This document shows positions 1 to 8,361 of a DNA stretch of 34,102 nt, in pieces (positions within the stretch are counted from its first letter, which is position 1; every line of letters starts with the position of its first letter). A program made the position numbers and the translations under genes. Under the pieces are notes generated by a model that ran no database searches, was not told the origin of the DNA, and saw only the letters and a list, made by a program, of their open reading frames with translations. Source of the DNA: Actinomycetes bacterium. GTDB lineage: Bacteria > Actinomycetota > Actinomycetes > Propionibacteriales > Propionibacteriaceae. Location of the stretch: the NCBI GenBank assembly GCA_023458095.1, contig JAEXAS010000028.1:1-34102 (forward strand), given 5' to 3'.

Positions 1-40
1 ACATCCCCCCCGACCTGCAAATGCGCACGGCCCGGGTGCC

Positions 41-104
41 GACGCTACGTTTCGGCCGCGACGCTACTGGGCGCCCAGTAGCGTCGCGGCCTAAACGTAG
101 CGGC
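41..104. repeat. Palindromic repeat, copy A
   Basis: Two 30-base arms (43-72 and 73-102) are reverse complements with a single mismatch and no loop; the exact centre is TACTGGGCGCCCAGTA and the outer arm reads CGCTACGTTTCGGCCG on the left and CGGCCTAAACGTAGCG on the right. Two more copies lie at 11024-11087 and 30724-30787. It sits upstream of the K+ channel gene. It contains no gene. Bases 1-40 and 105-202 show nothing I can name. Confidence 0.9.
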
Positions 105-202
105 GCAGGCAGGGTGTGCCCGAAATCGGGGCGCGCCAGCCGAGGTGGTCCGATGCGTCCACCGTCGGTGGCGCTTGACCGGCAGACACCGCCTGTCCTG
201 CC

Positions 203-208
203 TAGACT
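203..208 (+). promoter_or_regulatory. -10 box of a leaderless promoter for the K+ channel gene
   Basis: TAGACT lies six bases before the ATG at 215, so transcription should begin at or next to the start codon. No Shine-Dalgarno is present. A TTGACC at 175-180 is 22 bases upstream, too far to be a standard -35. Confidence 0.55.
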
Positions 209-214
209 GACGCC

Positions 215-733
215 ATGCGAGCGTGGCAACGAATCCTCATTCAACTCGGTGTGCCGGTTGCAGTGCTGAGCTTCTACTTCCTGGTGCCCATCCCCGCCGC
301 GGACGCACCAGTCGGTACCCTCGCCGGTGTGATCGTCGCGATGGTCTGCCTGGTATTCATCGGCTGGGTGATCGTGCTGGAACTCCGCCGGGCCCAAAAA
401 CAGCTTCAGCCCATTCACCTGCTGCTGGCCTTTGAACTGGCACTGTTGGTCTTCGCCCTGATTTATTACGTGATGTACACCCGCGATCCGACCCAATTCG
501 AGGGCATGCGCACCCGCCTGGACGCGCTGTATTTCTCCGTGGTCACTACCGCGACGGTCGGCTACGGCGATGTCCACGCGATCAGCCAAACCGCCCGGGC
601 GGTCGTGACGGCCCAGATCGCCTTCAATGTCGTCTTTGTGGCAGGCATCGTTGCCCTCTTGCAGGCCCAGATTCGAGCGCGTTCTGAGGCCCGCATCTCG
701 CCTCCGCCCAGCGACACCTCAACGTCTGGGTAG
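215..733 (+). CDS. Two-pore-helix type potassium channel family protein
   Basis: This 172-residue membrane protein is a small bacterial potassium channel of the Ion_trans_2 family. The selectivity filter TVGYGD is at residues 114-119, preceded by the pore helix (about 100-113) and followed by a hydrophobic inner helix (about 128-152). Two further hydrophobic helices lie at about 8-28 and 37-57 and another at 68-88, so it is a four-helix channel rather than a minimal two-helix one. The C-terminal tail is short, with no RCK/TrkA-N domain, so gating by a cytosolic ligand is not evident. The last 15 bases overlap the 3' end of the convergent DUF389 gene. The ATG directly follows a -10 box, implying a leaderless mRNA. 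Confidence 0.88.
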   Translation: MRAWQRILIQLGVPVAVLSFYFLVPIPAADAPVGTLAGVIVAMVCLVFIGWVIVLELRRAQKQLQPIHLLLAFELALLVFALIYYVMYTRDPTQFEGMRTRLDALYFSVVTTATVGYGDVHAISQTARAVVTAQIAFNVVFVAGIVALLQAQIRARSEARISPPPSDTSTSG

Positions 734-1744
734 GTCCTTGCTCCCACCCAGAATCAACGTCACGGTCGCATCAACGTCGGCCAGCCCTGCTGAATCCAAC
801 CGCTCCCGAAGACCAACCTCCTGAATCGTGGGCGGGGGGCCCAATGCCACGATCTGCAAGACGCCCTGGCGAACCGAGATGTCGCTGATCTGCCAGCCTT
901 GAGCGGCGGCCCACTGGTTTGCCGGCTCGGCGGCTTTGGCCACGATGAGTTCCTGCCGCAACACCACAGCGCTGCCGATCCCCAGCGGAACCACCAGCAC
1001 CAACATGGCTCCGATCACCGTCACCAACGCACCCCGGCGCAACCGTCCCACCCGAATCCCGGCCCGAATCGCGGCGTGACGAACCCGGAAAGCCAAGAAA
1101 ATCACCGTTCCGGTGGCAATGATCGCCGTCACATTGGTGGTGAAGAGCAACAGCGCCCCCAGCGCCTGCCGAGGCGAACCCGACTCCAAAGTAAGTCCAA
1201 CCACGGCCAGCGGCGGCACCAGGGAGATTGCGATCGCCACGCCCGGCAGCGTGTCCGAAATGTCGGACCGCACCATGGCAAAGGCACCCACAGCCCCGGT
1301 GGCCAAGGCAGCCACCAGATCGATCAACCGAGGGCTCACCCGCGCCGCAATCTGGGAGTTCGTATCAGCCAACAGCACCGCGTGATTGGTCAGCCCCAGC
1401 AGGTAGGCGATCAGCACCACGATCACCGCCCCGGCCAACACCAAGGCCATATTGACCACGATCATGCGCCGATTGGCCAACACCACCGACAAAGCAGTAC
1501 CCAGAATCGGGGTCATCAGTGGGGCCACGATCATCGCCCCGATCACCGTCGCCGTCGAGTCAGCGATGATGCCGGCGGTGGCAATGACCGACGACAACAC
1601 GATCAGCACCCAGAACGCCGACCACTTCAGTTGCCGGTCTTCACCGCGAGAGATGAACAGCTTGCCCGCCATGCGGCGGACGGCGGCCGGAGTGGCCGTC
1701 CAACGCTGCATCGTCTCGACGGTTTCGCCGGGCGGGTTAGACAT
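719..1744 (-). CDS. DUF389 domain membrane protein
   Basis: This is a 341-residue polytopic membrane protein of the DUF389 (TIGR00341-like) family, whose function is not established. The family signature is clear near the N-terminus: an ISRGEDRQLKW segment followed by DSTATVIGAMIVAPLMTPIL, then five or more further hydrophobic helices and a small hydrophilic C-terminal domain from about residue 265. An upstream in-frame extension to 1903 would run through the ClC coding sequence, so I chose the ATG at 1744, which overlaps the ClC stop by 8 bases and implies translational coupling. It converges on the K+ channel gene with a 15-base overlap. An ion-related role is only suggested by its ClC and K+ channel neighbours. 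Confidence 0.85.
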   Translation of the reverse strand: MSNPPGETVETMQRWTATPAAVRRMAGKLFISRGEDRQLKWSAFWVLIVLSSVIATAGIIADSTATVIGAMIVAPLMTPILGTALSVVLANRRMIVVNMALVLAGAVIVVLIAYLLGLTNHAVLLADTNSQIAARVSPRLIDLVAALATGAVGAFAMVRSDISDTLPGVAIAISLVPPLAVVGLTLESGSPRQALGALLLFTTNVTAIIATGTVIFLAFRVRHAAIRAGIRVGRLRRGALVTVIGAMLVLVVPLGIGSAVVLRQELIVAKAAEPANQWAAAQGWQISDISVRQGVLQIVALGPPPTIQEVGLRERLDSAGLADVDATVTLILGGSKDLPRR

Positions 1745-3068
1745 GGCTCTCACCGTGGCTGTCTCCCGGATTGGTTTGCACGGATTCTGCCGCGACCAGA
1801 CGTGGCCAGCGCCGATCTGCGGCTGCCCGAGCCACGAGTCCAATGACCGCCCCCACGATCGCCAGCACAGCCACAGCCCCACCCGCCGCGATGGTGAGGA
1901 CAACCCCCAGCAGCACCGCGGTGAACGGCATCCGCATCGCGGCAGCCACTGCAGCCGAGATCGCGGCTGCCAACAGTCCGGCGCTCACCACCTCACCGGA
2001 GCCGATCGCCACCACGGTGGCCACGATGGTGGCCATCGCGACCGCGGGAAAGATCTGGCCTCCGCGGAATCCGCCTCCCAACGAGGCGGTGTAGGCCACG
2101 AACTTACCGACCAGCACAACCACGGCCACCGACACCGAACTCAGCTTCAGATAGTCGGTCATCGCACCCTGCCCCGACATCACCACCAAAGTCGGATCGA
2201 CCCCTGTCACTGCGGTGACCACCACGGCACTGACCCCCACGACAACACCGCTGGTCATCAGCAGCAACGCCGGACGTGCCGCACCGATTCGTGCCCACAG
2301 CGAGGCACCCCGCAAGGCCAGCACTGCCAGGGCCGCGGCGACCAGCGATACCGGCACCGCCCACGCCATGTCCGAGACCGGAATCTCTGGATAGGCGGCC
2401 AGTCCCGGAAGACTGAGCACGGACTCCCCCAGGCCGACCCAGCCGCCCACCCCGACCTGCAAGGAATAGCCAGCCGCCAACCCCACCAGCGACGGCACCA
2501 GAACCTTCATCGAGGCGAGCTTCGGCCCGGCGATCACCGCCAACTCCAGCAACAAAATCGCGGTGACAACCGGATTACCGAAGATCGCGCCGATGGCCGA
2601 CATGGCGCCCACAATCATCATGACCTGACGTACCGGTGCCGCACCGGCCCGCATCACGCCAGCCCCTACGGCAGCACCGATCGCGATCAGCGGAGCTTCA
2701 GGCCCCAAGACTGCACCGAAGGACAGTCCCGCCAACGCCGCAAGCGCGACCGATCCCACTTCACGAGGTCCGATCTCCAACGACAAACCGTCCAGCGGCC
2801 CGTGACCGCCTTCACCCGGCAGACGAAATGCAGCGACTGTGAGCCCAGCGCCAAGGATCGGCAGCGCAATCACGAGCCACCACGGCGCCTGCGGTTCGCC
2901 CAGCTCCATCGGCAGACTGTGCCACAGCCAATGGCTGAGGGCATGCTGCACCCCGATAAAGGCTGCGGCGAGCACACCCGATATCAGACCGACCCCGACC
3001 GCAACACCCGACAGCTTCAGCAGTACGGCCGCCTCGACGGGTTCGGGTTGGTCGCTTTCGTGGTCCAA
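1737..3068 (-). CDS. ClC family chloride channel/transporter
   Basis: This predicted 443-residue protein belongs to the voltage-gated chloride channel (ClC) family, which moves chloride across the membrane as a channel or an H+/Cl- antiporter. Recognisable ClC elements are GPEAP (the GxExP loop with the gating glutamate), a GNPVVTAILLLELAV helix, and GGGFRGGQIFPA near the second selectivity region; about ten hydrophobic segments span the chain. No C-terminal CBS domains are present. I place the start at the TTG at 3068 because AAGGAG (3074-3079, minus strand) lies five bases before it; a TTG at 3089 would lie upstream of that ribosome binding site. The gene is first in a two-gene operon with the DUF389 gene, overlapping it by 8 bases. 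Confidence 0.85.
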   Translation of the reverse strand: MDHESDQPEPVEAAVLLKLSGVAVGVGLISGVLAAAFIGVQHALSHWLWHSLPMELGEPQAPWWLVIALPILGAGLTVAAFRLPGEGGHGPLDGLSLEIGPREVGSVALAALAGLSFGAVLGPEAPLIAIGAAVGAGVMRAGAAPVRQVMMIVGAMSAIGAIFGNPVVTAILLLELAVIAGPKLASMKVLVPSLVGLAAGYSLQVGVGGWVGLGESVLSLPGLAAYPEIPVSDMAWAVPVSLVAAALAVLALRGASLWARIGAARPALLLMTSGVVVGVSAVVVTAVTGVDPTLVVMSGQGAMTDYLKLSSVSVAVVVLVGKFVAYTASLGGGFRGGQIFPAVAMATIVATVVAIGSGEVVSAGLLAAAISAAVAAAMRMPFTAVLLGVVLTIAAGGAVAVLAIVGAVIGLVARAAADRRWPRLVAAESVQTNPGDSHGESHV

Positions 3069-3198
3069 TTCATCTCCTTTGATGAACAACGAGTCCGTGC
3101 GTGTCCCCTATCTCAGCTTCATTCGCCCACACCTGTCCAGGCCAATGAGTGATACCTCCCATTCCAGGCGGCAGCGACGGGCGAAGCTCTGCAGTATC

Positions 3199-3226
3199 TC
3201 GACAATCCTGCGGGGAGTTCTATCCT
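3199..3226 (+). promoter_or_regulatory. Candidate sigma-70-type promoter for the proline-rich membrane protein gene
   Basis: TCGACA (3199-3204) and TATCCT (3221-3226) are spaced by 16 bases and point toward the GTG at 3315, giving a leader of about 80 bases that ends in a TAGGGAGA ribosome binding site (3303-3310). Confidence 0.5.
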
Positions 3227-3314
3227 GTGAACAATCAAAGATGCCAGAACCGCCGATCTGACCGTACCCTTGGCTCCATCCGAGAACACCGCTCGTGACG
3301 TGTAGGGAGAAACC

Positions 3315-4658
3315 GTGAGCAATAACGACCAGCAGCCGCCCTCGAATCCTCCGTTCGATCCCTCCCCGACGGTTCCGTTCGGTCAGCCCGGCCAAGCTCC
3401 CACCCCAGATCCGAAGTCAGCCTCACCGTGGCAGCCGGGATACCCCACGCCACAGCCGCAGGGCCAGCCTTATCCCGGTTCGGCGCCGTCCGCGCCTGGC
3501 GCTGACGTACCGCCGGCCCAGCCCTACGGCAGCCAGCCATACCCTGGCCAACCACTCCCTGGCCAAGCGGGTCCGAACCAAGCTGGTCCTGGCCAGCCGT
3601 TCCCCGGCCAGCCCTATGCAGGTCAGCCCAATCCGGGCCAGCCCTACGCACCCTCCCCGGCGGCCCCGGTACCTCCATCAGGTTCGTCGGGCAACAAGAA
3701 GCTGATCTGGATTCTGGTCGGCAGTGTCGCGGCAGTGTTGGTGATCGCCATGATCGTCGTCTTCACGGTGGTGCGTTTGAATGCCGGCAATCGCGGTGGT
3801 TCCACCGGGACCGGGGGCGGCGAGGTGAAAGCCTCCAGCGCTCAAGCCGCCGTCCAGGGATACTTGGAGGCGCTCGCCGCAGGCGATGCCGGAACCGCCT
3901 TGGGCTACGCCGATTCCGCTCCTGCCGACACCAGCCTGCTCACCAATGAGGTACTGGCAGCGTCGAACGCCACCGCGCCGATCACCGATATCAAGGTCAC
4001 CAAACCCGCCTCTGATTATTCCCCCACCCCGGCCACCTACGTGCTCGGCGACCAGCCCGTCACCACCGAGTTCTACACCACCAAAGTTGGCGGAGCCTGG
4101 AAGCTCCGCACCGTGACGCGGGAAGTCTCCCTGCGCGGCATGAATGGAGTCTCCCTGACCCTCAACGGTGCGGCAGTCAGCTCAGACTCGGCGACCCTAT
4201 TCCCCGGCGCCTACGTACTGACTGCAACCAACCCGTACTACAAGGTCGGTGGCGGCAGCTTCTCCGTGCTCTCCCCCGAGGACTACACCAGCCCGAACTT
4301 CGACTTGGGCCTCAGTACTGCTGGACTCACTGCACTGCGCAACGCCGCCCAGACCAAGCTGGCCTACTGTGTGAAGCAAACCAGCTTGGCGCCCACGGGC
4401 TGCGGCTTCGCCATCCGTTCGGCGGGCAGCGGTGCGACGAAGGCGAAATGGCGGATCAGCTCAGGCAAGAACGCAATGCGAAGCGCCAACTTCCGGCTCG
4501 ACTACACCGACCCGACCCAGGCCAAGGCCTACACCTCAGTAAGCCTGAAGGTAAAGGGCTACAACAAGGCCGGCAAGTACGTCGGCTACGGCAATGGCTA
4601 CATCAGCAGTGCCCTGGCAGACCTGTCCGGCAAGACGGTCACGATCACCTTCGACTGA
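3315..4658 (+). CDS. Membrane-anchored protein with proline-rich N-terminus, function unknown
   Basis: The 447-residue product has three parts. Residues 1-125 are low-complexity, rich in Pro, Gly and Gln with irregular PGQP/PYPGQP repeats. A single hydrophobic segment follows (about 131-155, preceded by Lys-Lys), orienting the proline-rich part in the cytoplasm. The remaining 290 residues are extracellular: a region resembling the small accessory-domain fold of many actinobacterial membrane proteins (AVQGYLEALAAGDAGTALGY), then Gly/Ser/Thr-rich beta sequence with two cysteines (in YCVKQTS and TGCGFAI) that could form a disulfide. I do not recognise a catalytic motif. The GTG start is supported by AGGGAGA seven bases or less upstream. 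It ends 10 bases from the convergent phosphatase gene. A cell-envelope or sensory role is a guess from architecture only. Confidence 0.8.
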   Translation: MSNNDQQPPSNPPFDPSPTVPFGQPGQAPTPDPKSASPWQPGYPTPQPQGQPYPGSAPSAPGADVPPAQPYGSQPYPGQPLPGQAGPNQAGPGQPFPGQPYAGQPNPGQPYAPSPAAPVPPSGSSGNKKLIWILVGSVAAVLVIAMIVVFTVVRLNAGNRGGSTGTGGGEVKASSAQAAVQGYLEALAAGDAGTALGYADSAPADTSLLTNEVLAASNATAPITDIKVTKPASDYSPTPATYVLGDQPVTTEFYTTKVGGAWKLRTVTREVSLRGMNGVSLTLNGAAVSSDSATLFPGAYVLTATNPYYKVGGGSFSVLSPEDYTSPNFDLGLSTAGLTALRNAAQTKLAYCVKQTSLAPTGCGFAIRSAGSGATKAKWRISSGKNAMRSANFRLDYTDPTQAKAYTSVSLKVKGYNKAGKYVGYGNGYISSALADLSGKTVTITFD

Positions 4659-4668
4659 GATCAGCCTG

Positions 4669-5274
4669 CTAGCTGCGGTTATAGGCCAACAGCCGCCACC
4701 GTGGTTCACCCGGACGCAGCGCTGCCCAGTGACAGTTGCCGAGCCCTCCGAAGCGGTGCGCATCGGGGTAGCTCAGCCCGATGAGCAGCATCGCTGCCAC
4801 CCGGGTGGTCAGACCGTGGCCAACCACCACGAGGGTGTCTTGAGAGTCGAGGGCTGCGGCATGTTCGATCACCGCGTCGGCCACTCGTCGACCGGCATCG
4901 GTTGCCGTCTCACCGGTGGCGGAGTGCCTGCCGTCGCGGCCCTGGGTGATCGGCGTCCAGTGCTGCGGATCGGTGGCGGCGATCTCTTCGGGGGTCAGGC
5001 CCTCCCACTGCCCCACGTTGATCTCGCGAACCCGGCTATCGGACACCACCGGCAGTCCCAAACGTTCGCCCAGAATCTGCGCTGTCACCGCGGCCCGTTG
5101 CAGATCGGAACTCACGATGGCGCTGACCGCCTCACCGGCGAGGGTTTCGGCGACCTGGCGGGCCTGCACCACACCGACCGAGTTCAGCGGAATGTCGGCG
5201 CTGCCTTGAAATCGGCCAGCGTCATTCCAGTCGGTTTGCCCATGCCGAAGCATCAGCACCCGGGCAGCACTCAT
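4669..5274 (-). CDS. Histidine phosphatase family protein, probably glucosyl-3-phosphoglycerate phosphatase-like
   Basis: The 201-residue protein is a phosphoglycerate-mutase-like histidine phosphatase: LMLRHGQTDWN carries the catalytic His11, SSDLQRA and REINVGQWEG supply the usual Arg and Glu, and VVVGHGLTTR carries the second histidine. The ATG at 5274 overlaps the rsfS stop as ATGA, so the upstream in-frame extension is unlikely. In Mycobacterium the gene directly after nadD and rsfS is GpgP, which dephosphorylates glucosyl-3-phosphoglycerate in methylglucose lipopolysaccharide synthesis; the LGNCHW segment near the C-terminus resembles it as I recall. Position and motif support that identity, but substrate choice in this family cannot be read from sequence. 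It is the last gene of the nadD-rsfS operon. Confidence 0.85.
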   Translation of the reverse strand: MSAARVLMLRHGQTDWNDAGRFQGSADIPLNSVGVVQARQVAETLAGEAVSAIVSSDLQRAAVTAQILGERLGLPVVSDSRVREINVGQWEGLTPEEIAATDPQHWTPITQGRDGRHSATGETATDAGRRVADAVIEHAAALDSQDTLVVVGHGLTTRVAAMLLIGLSYPDAHRFGGLGNCHWAALRPGEPRWRLLAYNRS

Positions 5275-5651
5275 TGATCCTGGTCCACCACGTCGAGAAC
5301 ACCCAGGTCGATCGGCGGGCAGTCCTTCCACAGCTTGTCCAGGGCATACAGCGATCGCTCTTCGCGATGCTGCACATGCACGACCAAATCCTGAAAGTCC
5401 AGCAGCACCCAGCGACTCACTTGGCCACCTTCACGTCCGGAGGTCTTTCGTCCGATGGCCCACATCGCTTCTTCAACGGCATCAGACACGGCCTTCACCT
5501 GACGCTCACTGTTGGCGGTAAGGATCAAGAACACATCGGTGATCACCAGCCGCTGGGAGACGTCGAAAGCGACCGGGTCTTCAGCCTTCTTGGCCACGGC
5601 CGCCGCCGCCGCGAGCCGGGCAAGCTCGACAGCTTGGGATGTTGCATTCAC
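5271..5651 (-). CDS. rsfS: Ribosomal silencing factor RsfS
   Basis: This 126-residue protein belongs to the RsfS/Iojap family, which binds ribosomal protein L14 (uL14) on the large subunit and blocks subunit joining when nutrients are scarce. Family-typical segments are VSQRLVITDVFLILTANSERQV, the short SGREGGQ loop, and WVLLDFQDLVVHVQHREERSLYALDKLW; the DVVVH-type strand followed by Y-L-x-L is the L14-contact region. Length is normal. The GTG start at 5651 overlaps the nadD stop (GTGA), and its own stop overlaps the phosphatase start (ATGA), so the three are probably translated in a coupled way. The nadD-rsfS pairing is common in bacteria. Confidence 0.95.
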   Translation of the reverse strand: MNATSQAVELARLAAAAAVAKKAEDPVAFDVSQRLVITDVFLILTANSERQVKAVSDAVEEAMWAIGRKTSGREGGQVSRWVLLDFQDLVVHVQHREERSLYALDKLWKDCPPIDLGVLDVVDQDQ

Positions 5652-6295
5652 TGATTGTCTCCATTGCGGTAAAGGCCACGCTTAGCGATGTATTGCACGA
5701 TTCCGTCCGGCACCAGGTACCAGATTGGCAGCCGCTGGGCGACCCGTTCCCGGCAGGCCGTCGAACTGATCGACAAGGCCGGAACCTCAAGCAAGGTCAC
5801 CTTACCCTCGGGCAGATGAGCAATGTCGTCGGCCCCGAGTGTCACCCCCGGACGCGACACCCCCACGAAGTGGGCCAGGTCGAACAGTTCCTCAGCGCCC
5901 TTCCAGGTGAGGATCTTGCTCAACGCGTCCGCACCGGTGATGAAGAACAGATCAACCTCCGGCCCCCGCGCGGCGCGAATATCGCGCAGGGTGTCAACGG
6001 TGTAGGTCGGACCGGGCCGTTCGATGTCGACCCTGCTCACCGAGAATCGTGGGTTGGAGGCGGTAGCGATGGTGGTCATCAGGTAGCGATCTTCGCGCTG
6101 GGAGACCTTCCGGCCCGCCTTCTGCCAGGGCTCCCCGGTGGGGACGAAGACTACTTCGTCGAGATTGAACCGGGACTGCACCTCGCTGGCAGCAACCAGG
6201 TGCCCGTGGTGGATCGGGTCAAAGGTTCCGCCCATGACTCCCAACCGCATGGGACGGGTGCCGTCATCGGACCAGTGAATCGGAGTCTCACTCAT
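5648..6295 (-). CDS. nadD: Nicotinate-nucleotide adenylyltransferase NadD
   Basis: NadD transfers AMP from ATP to nicotinic acid mononucleotide to give deamido-NAD, the substrate of NadE, which is also encoded in this window. The nucleotidyltransferase motif GGTFDPIHHGHL is near the N-terminus and the C-terminal SISSTACRER motif (ISSTxxR) is intact. Three starts are possible: TTG at 6325, ATG at 6295 and ATG at 6250. I prefer 6295 (215 residues) because AAGG lies just upstream; 6250 begins right at the Rossmann strand (MRLGVMGG), as in many family members, but has no ribosome binding site. A TAGTAT box at 6351-6356 may serve as its promoter, separating it from proA. Confidence 0.92.
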   Translation of the reverse strand: MSETPIHWSDDGTRPMRLGVMGGTFDPIHHGHLVAASEVQSRFNLDEVVFVPTGEPWQKAGRKVSQREDRYLMTTIATASNPRFSVSRVDIERPGPTYTVDTLRDIRAARGPEVDLFFITGADALSKILTWKGAEELFDLAHFVGVSRPGVTLGADDIAHLPEGKVTLLEVPALSISSTACRERVAQRLPIWYLVPDGIVQYIAKRGLYRNGDNQ

Positions 6296-6350
6296 CTGCC
6301 TTGGCTGACCCTTTCCCGAGTCCAAGCCCTGTGTTGAGCCGGTTTTGCGG

Positions 6351-6356
6351 ATACTA
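6351..6356 (-). promoter_or_regulatory. Candidate -10 box for nadD-rsfS-phosphatase operon
   Basis: On the minus strand TAGTAT lies about 55 bases before the preferred nadD ATG, inside the 155-base proA-nadD gap. No convincing -35 hexamer is visible, so this rests on the -10 match alone. Confidence 0.35.
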
Positions 6357-6450
6357 CCCGCCTTGCGCCGCCTGCTCCCGCTCAGACGCCGTCAAAGTAC
6401 GCAAACGGCAGCGGGATTCCGGTGCCTGGTCGACGATCAGCGGCCTTCAA

Positions 6451-7692
6451 TCAGGCACGCACTTGGCCGGCGCCGTCGACGATGTATTTTGCCGAGGTCA
6501 TCTCGGGCAAGCCCATCGGGCCTCGTGCATGCAGCTTCTGGGTGGAGATGCCGATCTCGGCACCGAAGCCGAACTCGCCCCCATCGACGAAACGCGATGA
6601 GGTATTCACCAAGATGGCGGCCGCATCGACCTCGGCGACGAACTTCTCCGCTGCTCGGCGATCATCACTCACTACCGTCTCGGAATGCCCGGTGGTGTAG
6701 CGGCGAATGTGAGCCAGGGCCGCATCGATGTCGGGCACGATGTCGCAGGCCAGGTCGAGGGAGAGATACTCCGCCTCGAACTCGTCGGGACCAGCGGCCA
6801 CCACCCCATCGGAATAGCGCTGCACCGCTGGTGTCCCATGGACGGTCACACCGGCCTCGGCGAGCGCGCTGAGAGCCTTGGGCAGATACTCATCGGCGAT
6901 GTCGGCGTGCACGAGCATGGTCTCCAAGGCATTGCAGACGCTGGGCCGCTGCACCTTCGCGTTGAGCATGATCGTGATCGCCATGTCGATGTCGGCAGCG
7001 GCATCCACATACAGATGACAGTTGCCGGTGCCGGTTTCGATGACGGGCACCTTGGAGCCCTCGACCACAGCGTTGATCAGCCCGGCACCACCGCGGGGAA
7101 TCAGGACATCAACCAGGCCACGAGCAGCCATCATCTCTGCGGTGACTTCGCGTCCGCCCTCCACCAACTGCACCGCTTCGCGAGCCAAACCCGCTGCGGC
7201 CAACCCGTCCTGCAAGGCCACGGTGACCGCACGATTGGAGTTCAAGGCCGAACTCGATCCGCGCAGCAAGGCCGCATTGCCGGCTTTCAGACAGATCCCG
7301 GCGGCATCAGCGGTCACATTGGGCCGCGCCTCGTAGATGATCCCCACCACTCCCAGCGGCACCCGCACCTGACGCACCCGCACCCCGTTGGGGTTGTTCC
7401 AGCCGCGGATCACCTCACCGACCGGATCGGGAAGATCGGCCAAGGCCCGCAAGCCATCAGCCATCGCCGCGATGCGGGCCGGGGTGAGCGTGAGCCGGTC
7501 GACCAAGGCGGTGCCGGTGCCGGAGTCGCGCGCAGCCGTGACATCCAGCGCGTTGGCGTCCAGCACGGCGGTCACCGACGCCATCAGCGCATCGGCCATC
7601 GCATTCAGTGCTGCGTCCTTGGCGGCGCGAGAGAGGGTGGCCAGTTCGCGGCTGGCGTCGTTGGCGAGCTGGGCCTGATCGACGAAGTTCAT
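6451..7692 (-). CDS. proA: Gamma-glutamyl phosphate reductase ProA
   Basis: ProA reduces gamma-glutamyl phosphate with NADPH to glutamate-5-semialdehyde, the second step of proline synthesis. The 413-residue chain is full length for the family and has the aldehyde-dehydrogenase fold: GVVGIIYEARPNVTADAAG near residue 115-132, an ETGTGNCH segment near 219-226, and the catalytic Cys253 in QRPSVCNALET. The ATG at 7692 has no Shine-Dalgarno but sits seven bases after TATCCT, so it can be read from its own leaderless transcript even though it lies 42 bases behind the PQ-loop gene. It is separated from proB by that PQ-loop gene. Confidence 0.97.
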   Translation of the reverse strand: MNFVDQAQLANDASRELATLSRAAKDAALNAMADALMASVTAVLDANALDVTAARDSGTGTALVDRLTLTPARIAAMADGLRALADLPDPVGEVIRGWNNPNGVRVRQVRVPLGVVGIIYEARPNVTADAAGICLKAGNAALLRGSSSALNSNRAVTVALQDGLAAAGLAREAVQLVEGGREVTAEMMAARGLVDVLIPRGGAGLINAVVEGSKVPVIETGTGNCHLYVDAAADIDMAITIMLNAKVQRPSVCNALETMLVHADIADEYLPKALSALAEAGVTVHGTPAVQRYSDGVVAAGPDEFEAEYLSLDLACDIVPDIDAALAHIRRYTTGHSETVVSDDRRAAEKFVAEVDAAAILVNTSSRFVDGGEFGFGAEIGISTQKLHARGPMGLPEMTSAKYIVDGAGQVRA

Positions 7693-7699
7693 GGCGCAC

Positions 7700-7705
7700 A
7701 GGATA
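7700..7705 (-). promoter_or_regulatory. -10 box of an internal leaderless promoter for proA
   Basis: On the minus strand TATCCT is followed by seven bases and then the proA ATG. This would let proA be expressed independently of the proB-PQ-loop transcript. No clear -35 is seen. Confidence 0.5.
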
Positions 7706-7734
7706 CTTCCCGCTCACCTCCGGGCCCGATTGAC

Positions 7735-8361
7735 TCAGACCGGCGCTGAGACAGGCGTGATTGCGAAGAATGCCCGCAGCCCCAGTCGGCGCAGCCCCCA
7801 CCACACGAGGTTGAACGTCACCACAACCAGGTAGACCGTGGTGGAGATCGCTGTACCCATATCCGGCAGCAGCCATCCCCACGAACACCACAACACCTGA
7901 TTGAGCATGCTCATCACCATGTAAATCGCCGACACCCCGGTGACGGTATGGGCGCGAACCAGGGCGACGCTTTGGCCGAGGTTCACCACGGTTCCCGGAA
8001 TCATGATTGCCCAGCCGAAGGCTGCCGTTCCCACCGTGAGATCCAGACCGATCAAGGCCGCCGCGCCCATAAGACCCGGCGTCAACAACTTCCACAGCGG
8101 ACGGTGCAGTTCTCGAGCCAACAGCACCAACATCGGAACCGTTGTGGCCAGGGCGAAGACATTGGTCAGGATCATGTTCCACTGGCCCAGCAGGATGCCA
8201 TGCACCCCGAAGCCGAGGTTCACCGCCAGCAGCGCCTGCCAGGCTTGCACCGAGATGCCGTGGACGTCACGGGTGCGCAGGAGGCGAACTAGCTGGGGAA
8301 TCCCCAACGAGACCCCCACCCCGGCTGCAGCCCAACCGAGGAAGGACACAAACTCGATCAC
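7735..8361 (-). CDS. PQ-loop (SWEET/SemiSWEET-like) membrane protein
   Basis: The 208-residue protein is almost entirely hydrophobic and contains two PQ-loop repeats: GIPQLVRLLRTRDVHGIS near residue 20-37 and a degenerate second one, NLGQSVALVRAHTVTGVS, near 127-144. Two repeats joined in one chain give the 3+1+3 helix layout of SWEET transporters, in contrast to the single-repeat bacterial SemiSWEETs that must dimerise. SWEET-type proteins carry sugars; other PQ-loop proteins carry amino acids such as cystine or cationic amino acids. The GTG start overlaps the proB stop as GTGA, so translation is probably coupled to proB. This position, between proB and proA, raises the possibility of an amino-acid substrate, but nothing in the sequence fixes it. 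Confidence 0.85.
   Translation of the reverse strand: MIEFVSFLGWAAAGVGVSLGIPQLVRLLRTRDVHGISVQAWQALLAVNLGFGVHGILLGQWNMILTNVFALATTVPMLVLLARELHRPLWKLLTPGLMGAAALIGLDLTVGTAAFGWAIMIPGTVVNLGQSVALVRAHTVTGVSAIYMVMSMLNQVLWCSWGWLLPDMGTAISTTVYLVVVTFNLVWWGLRRLGLRAFFAITPVSAPV

Noticed and set aside
899..1846. 315-codon open frame on the plus strand
   Set aside because: Antisense to DUF389 with His/Gln-rich low-complexity product; a shadow frame.
1745..1903. N-terminal extension of the DUF389 protein
   Set aside because: It lies inside the ClC gene and lacks family similarity; the ATG at 1744 fits the operon overlap.
1452..3152. 566-codon open frame on the plus strand
   Set aside because: It runs opposite the ClC gene and its His/Arg/Gln-rich product matches no family, so it is a shadow frame.
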